Source of the DNA: Helopsaltes ochotensis
Taxonomy: Eukaryota; Chordata; Aves; Passeriformes; Locustellidae
Length of the DNA stretch: 64,000 nt
Direction: 5' to 3'
Assembly: GCA_013400155.1 (NCBI GenBank)
Contig: VXBM01000761.1
Span: forward strand, 299,536-363,535
Shown here in pieces: positions 63,691 through 64,000 of this stretch. The position numbers and the translations under genes are program-made. Each line of letters starts with the position of its first letter. The stretch's first letter is position 1. Under the pieces are notes generated by a model. It had not been told where the DNA came from. It was given only the letters and a program-made list of their open reading frames with translations, and did no database searches.

Positions 63691-64000
63691 TTTTCTCCGC
63701 GGAAAAGCAGCTGAAGAGGGAGTCAGACACACGCGTGTTCGCCGGCTGTGGCCACCCCGCCTGTGCCGGGGCAATTCCCTGTCCGGACCCGGCTGGGACA
63801 GGGTCGGAGGGGTCTGGGCTTTGCTGGGATCGCGGTTACAGAGGCTCCGCGGTACCTCCGGCTCTCTCCGATGCCGAGACGCGCTGCCGGTGCCGGCACG
63901 GCCCCGAGCGGTGCCCGCCGAGCCCCGGCCCCGCTCCACACGCGGGGCACGCACGCGTGGGGGACACGGGCGGATAAAGCGCGGAGGGAGCGGGGCCGGC
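63690..64000 (-). promoter_or_regulatory. SBNO2: CpG-rich stretch, possible distal SBNO2 promoter/exon 1
   Basis: The last 300 bases are sharply richer in GC and CpG than the preceding 6 kb. On the minus strand gccggag|gtaccg (donor GT at 63854-63855) could close a non-coding first exon feeding the acceptor at 57662. Position and orientation fit, but no transcript evidence is available and the island continues out of the window. Confidence 0.4.

Overview
This window is vertebrate nuclear DNA, almost certainly from a bird. It holds intron-containing genes with GT-AG splice sites, very short GC-rich introns, CpG-island promoters, many short minisatellites, and several truncated CR1-type LINE 3' ends finishing in the avian 'ccatgattctatgatt'-like tail. 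The gene order ARHGAP45 - POLR2E - GPX4 - SBNO2 is the one I know from human 19p13.3. It would fit an avian microchromosome (chicken chromosome 28 is my guess). Species cannot be fixed from the sequence alone.

Layout. (1) 1-10990, + strand: the 3' part (20 coding exons, about 932 codons) of ARHGAP45, an F-BAR / C1 / RhoGAP protein, then a 1.7 kb 3' UTR. (2) 11370-13792, - strand: all of POLR2E, the shared RNA polymerase subunit RPABC1, in 7 coding exons plus an 8th, 3'-UTR exon. It converges on ARHGAP45 with under 0.4 kb between them. (3) 13793-14574: GC-rich head-to-head promoter region shared by POLR2E and GPX4, with a 375-base assembly gap that swallows GPX4 exon 1. (4) 14575-15986, + strand: GPX4, with an in-frame TGA selenocysteine codon and a recognisable type 2 SECIS hairpin in the 3' UTR. 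(5) about 17110-57617, - strand: SBNO2 (strawberry notch homologue 2), reconstructed here as 31 coding exons encoding 1,420 residues with consistent splice phases. An additional candidate alternative first exon lies at 43848-43892. (6) 57663-64000: 5' intronic/upstream DNA of SBNO2 ending in a CpG-rich stretch that may hold its distal promoter.

These genes are neighbours by old synteny and do not form a pathway. ARHGAP45 regulates Rho GTPases in blood cells, POLR2E is a housekeeping transcription subunit, GPX4 removes phospholipid hydroperoxides, and SBNO2 is a helicase-like nuclear co-regulator linked to STAT3/IL-10 signalling in macrophages.

I found no wholly new biological system. The most informative observations are the selenocysteine/SECIS pair, the probable internal SBNO2 promoter and exon, the weak first AUG plus overlapping upstream ORF of SBNO2, and a GC-AG intron. 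Exon edges were placed by hand from splice signals, reading frame and remembered protein homology. They are internally phase-consistent but could be off by a base in homopolymers (for example the T run near 34740).
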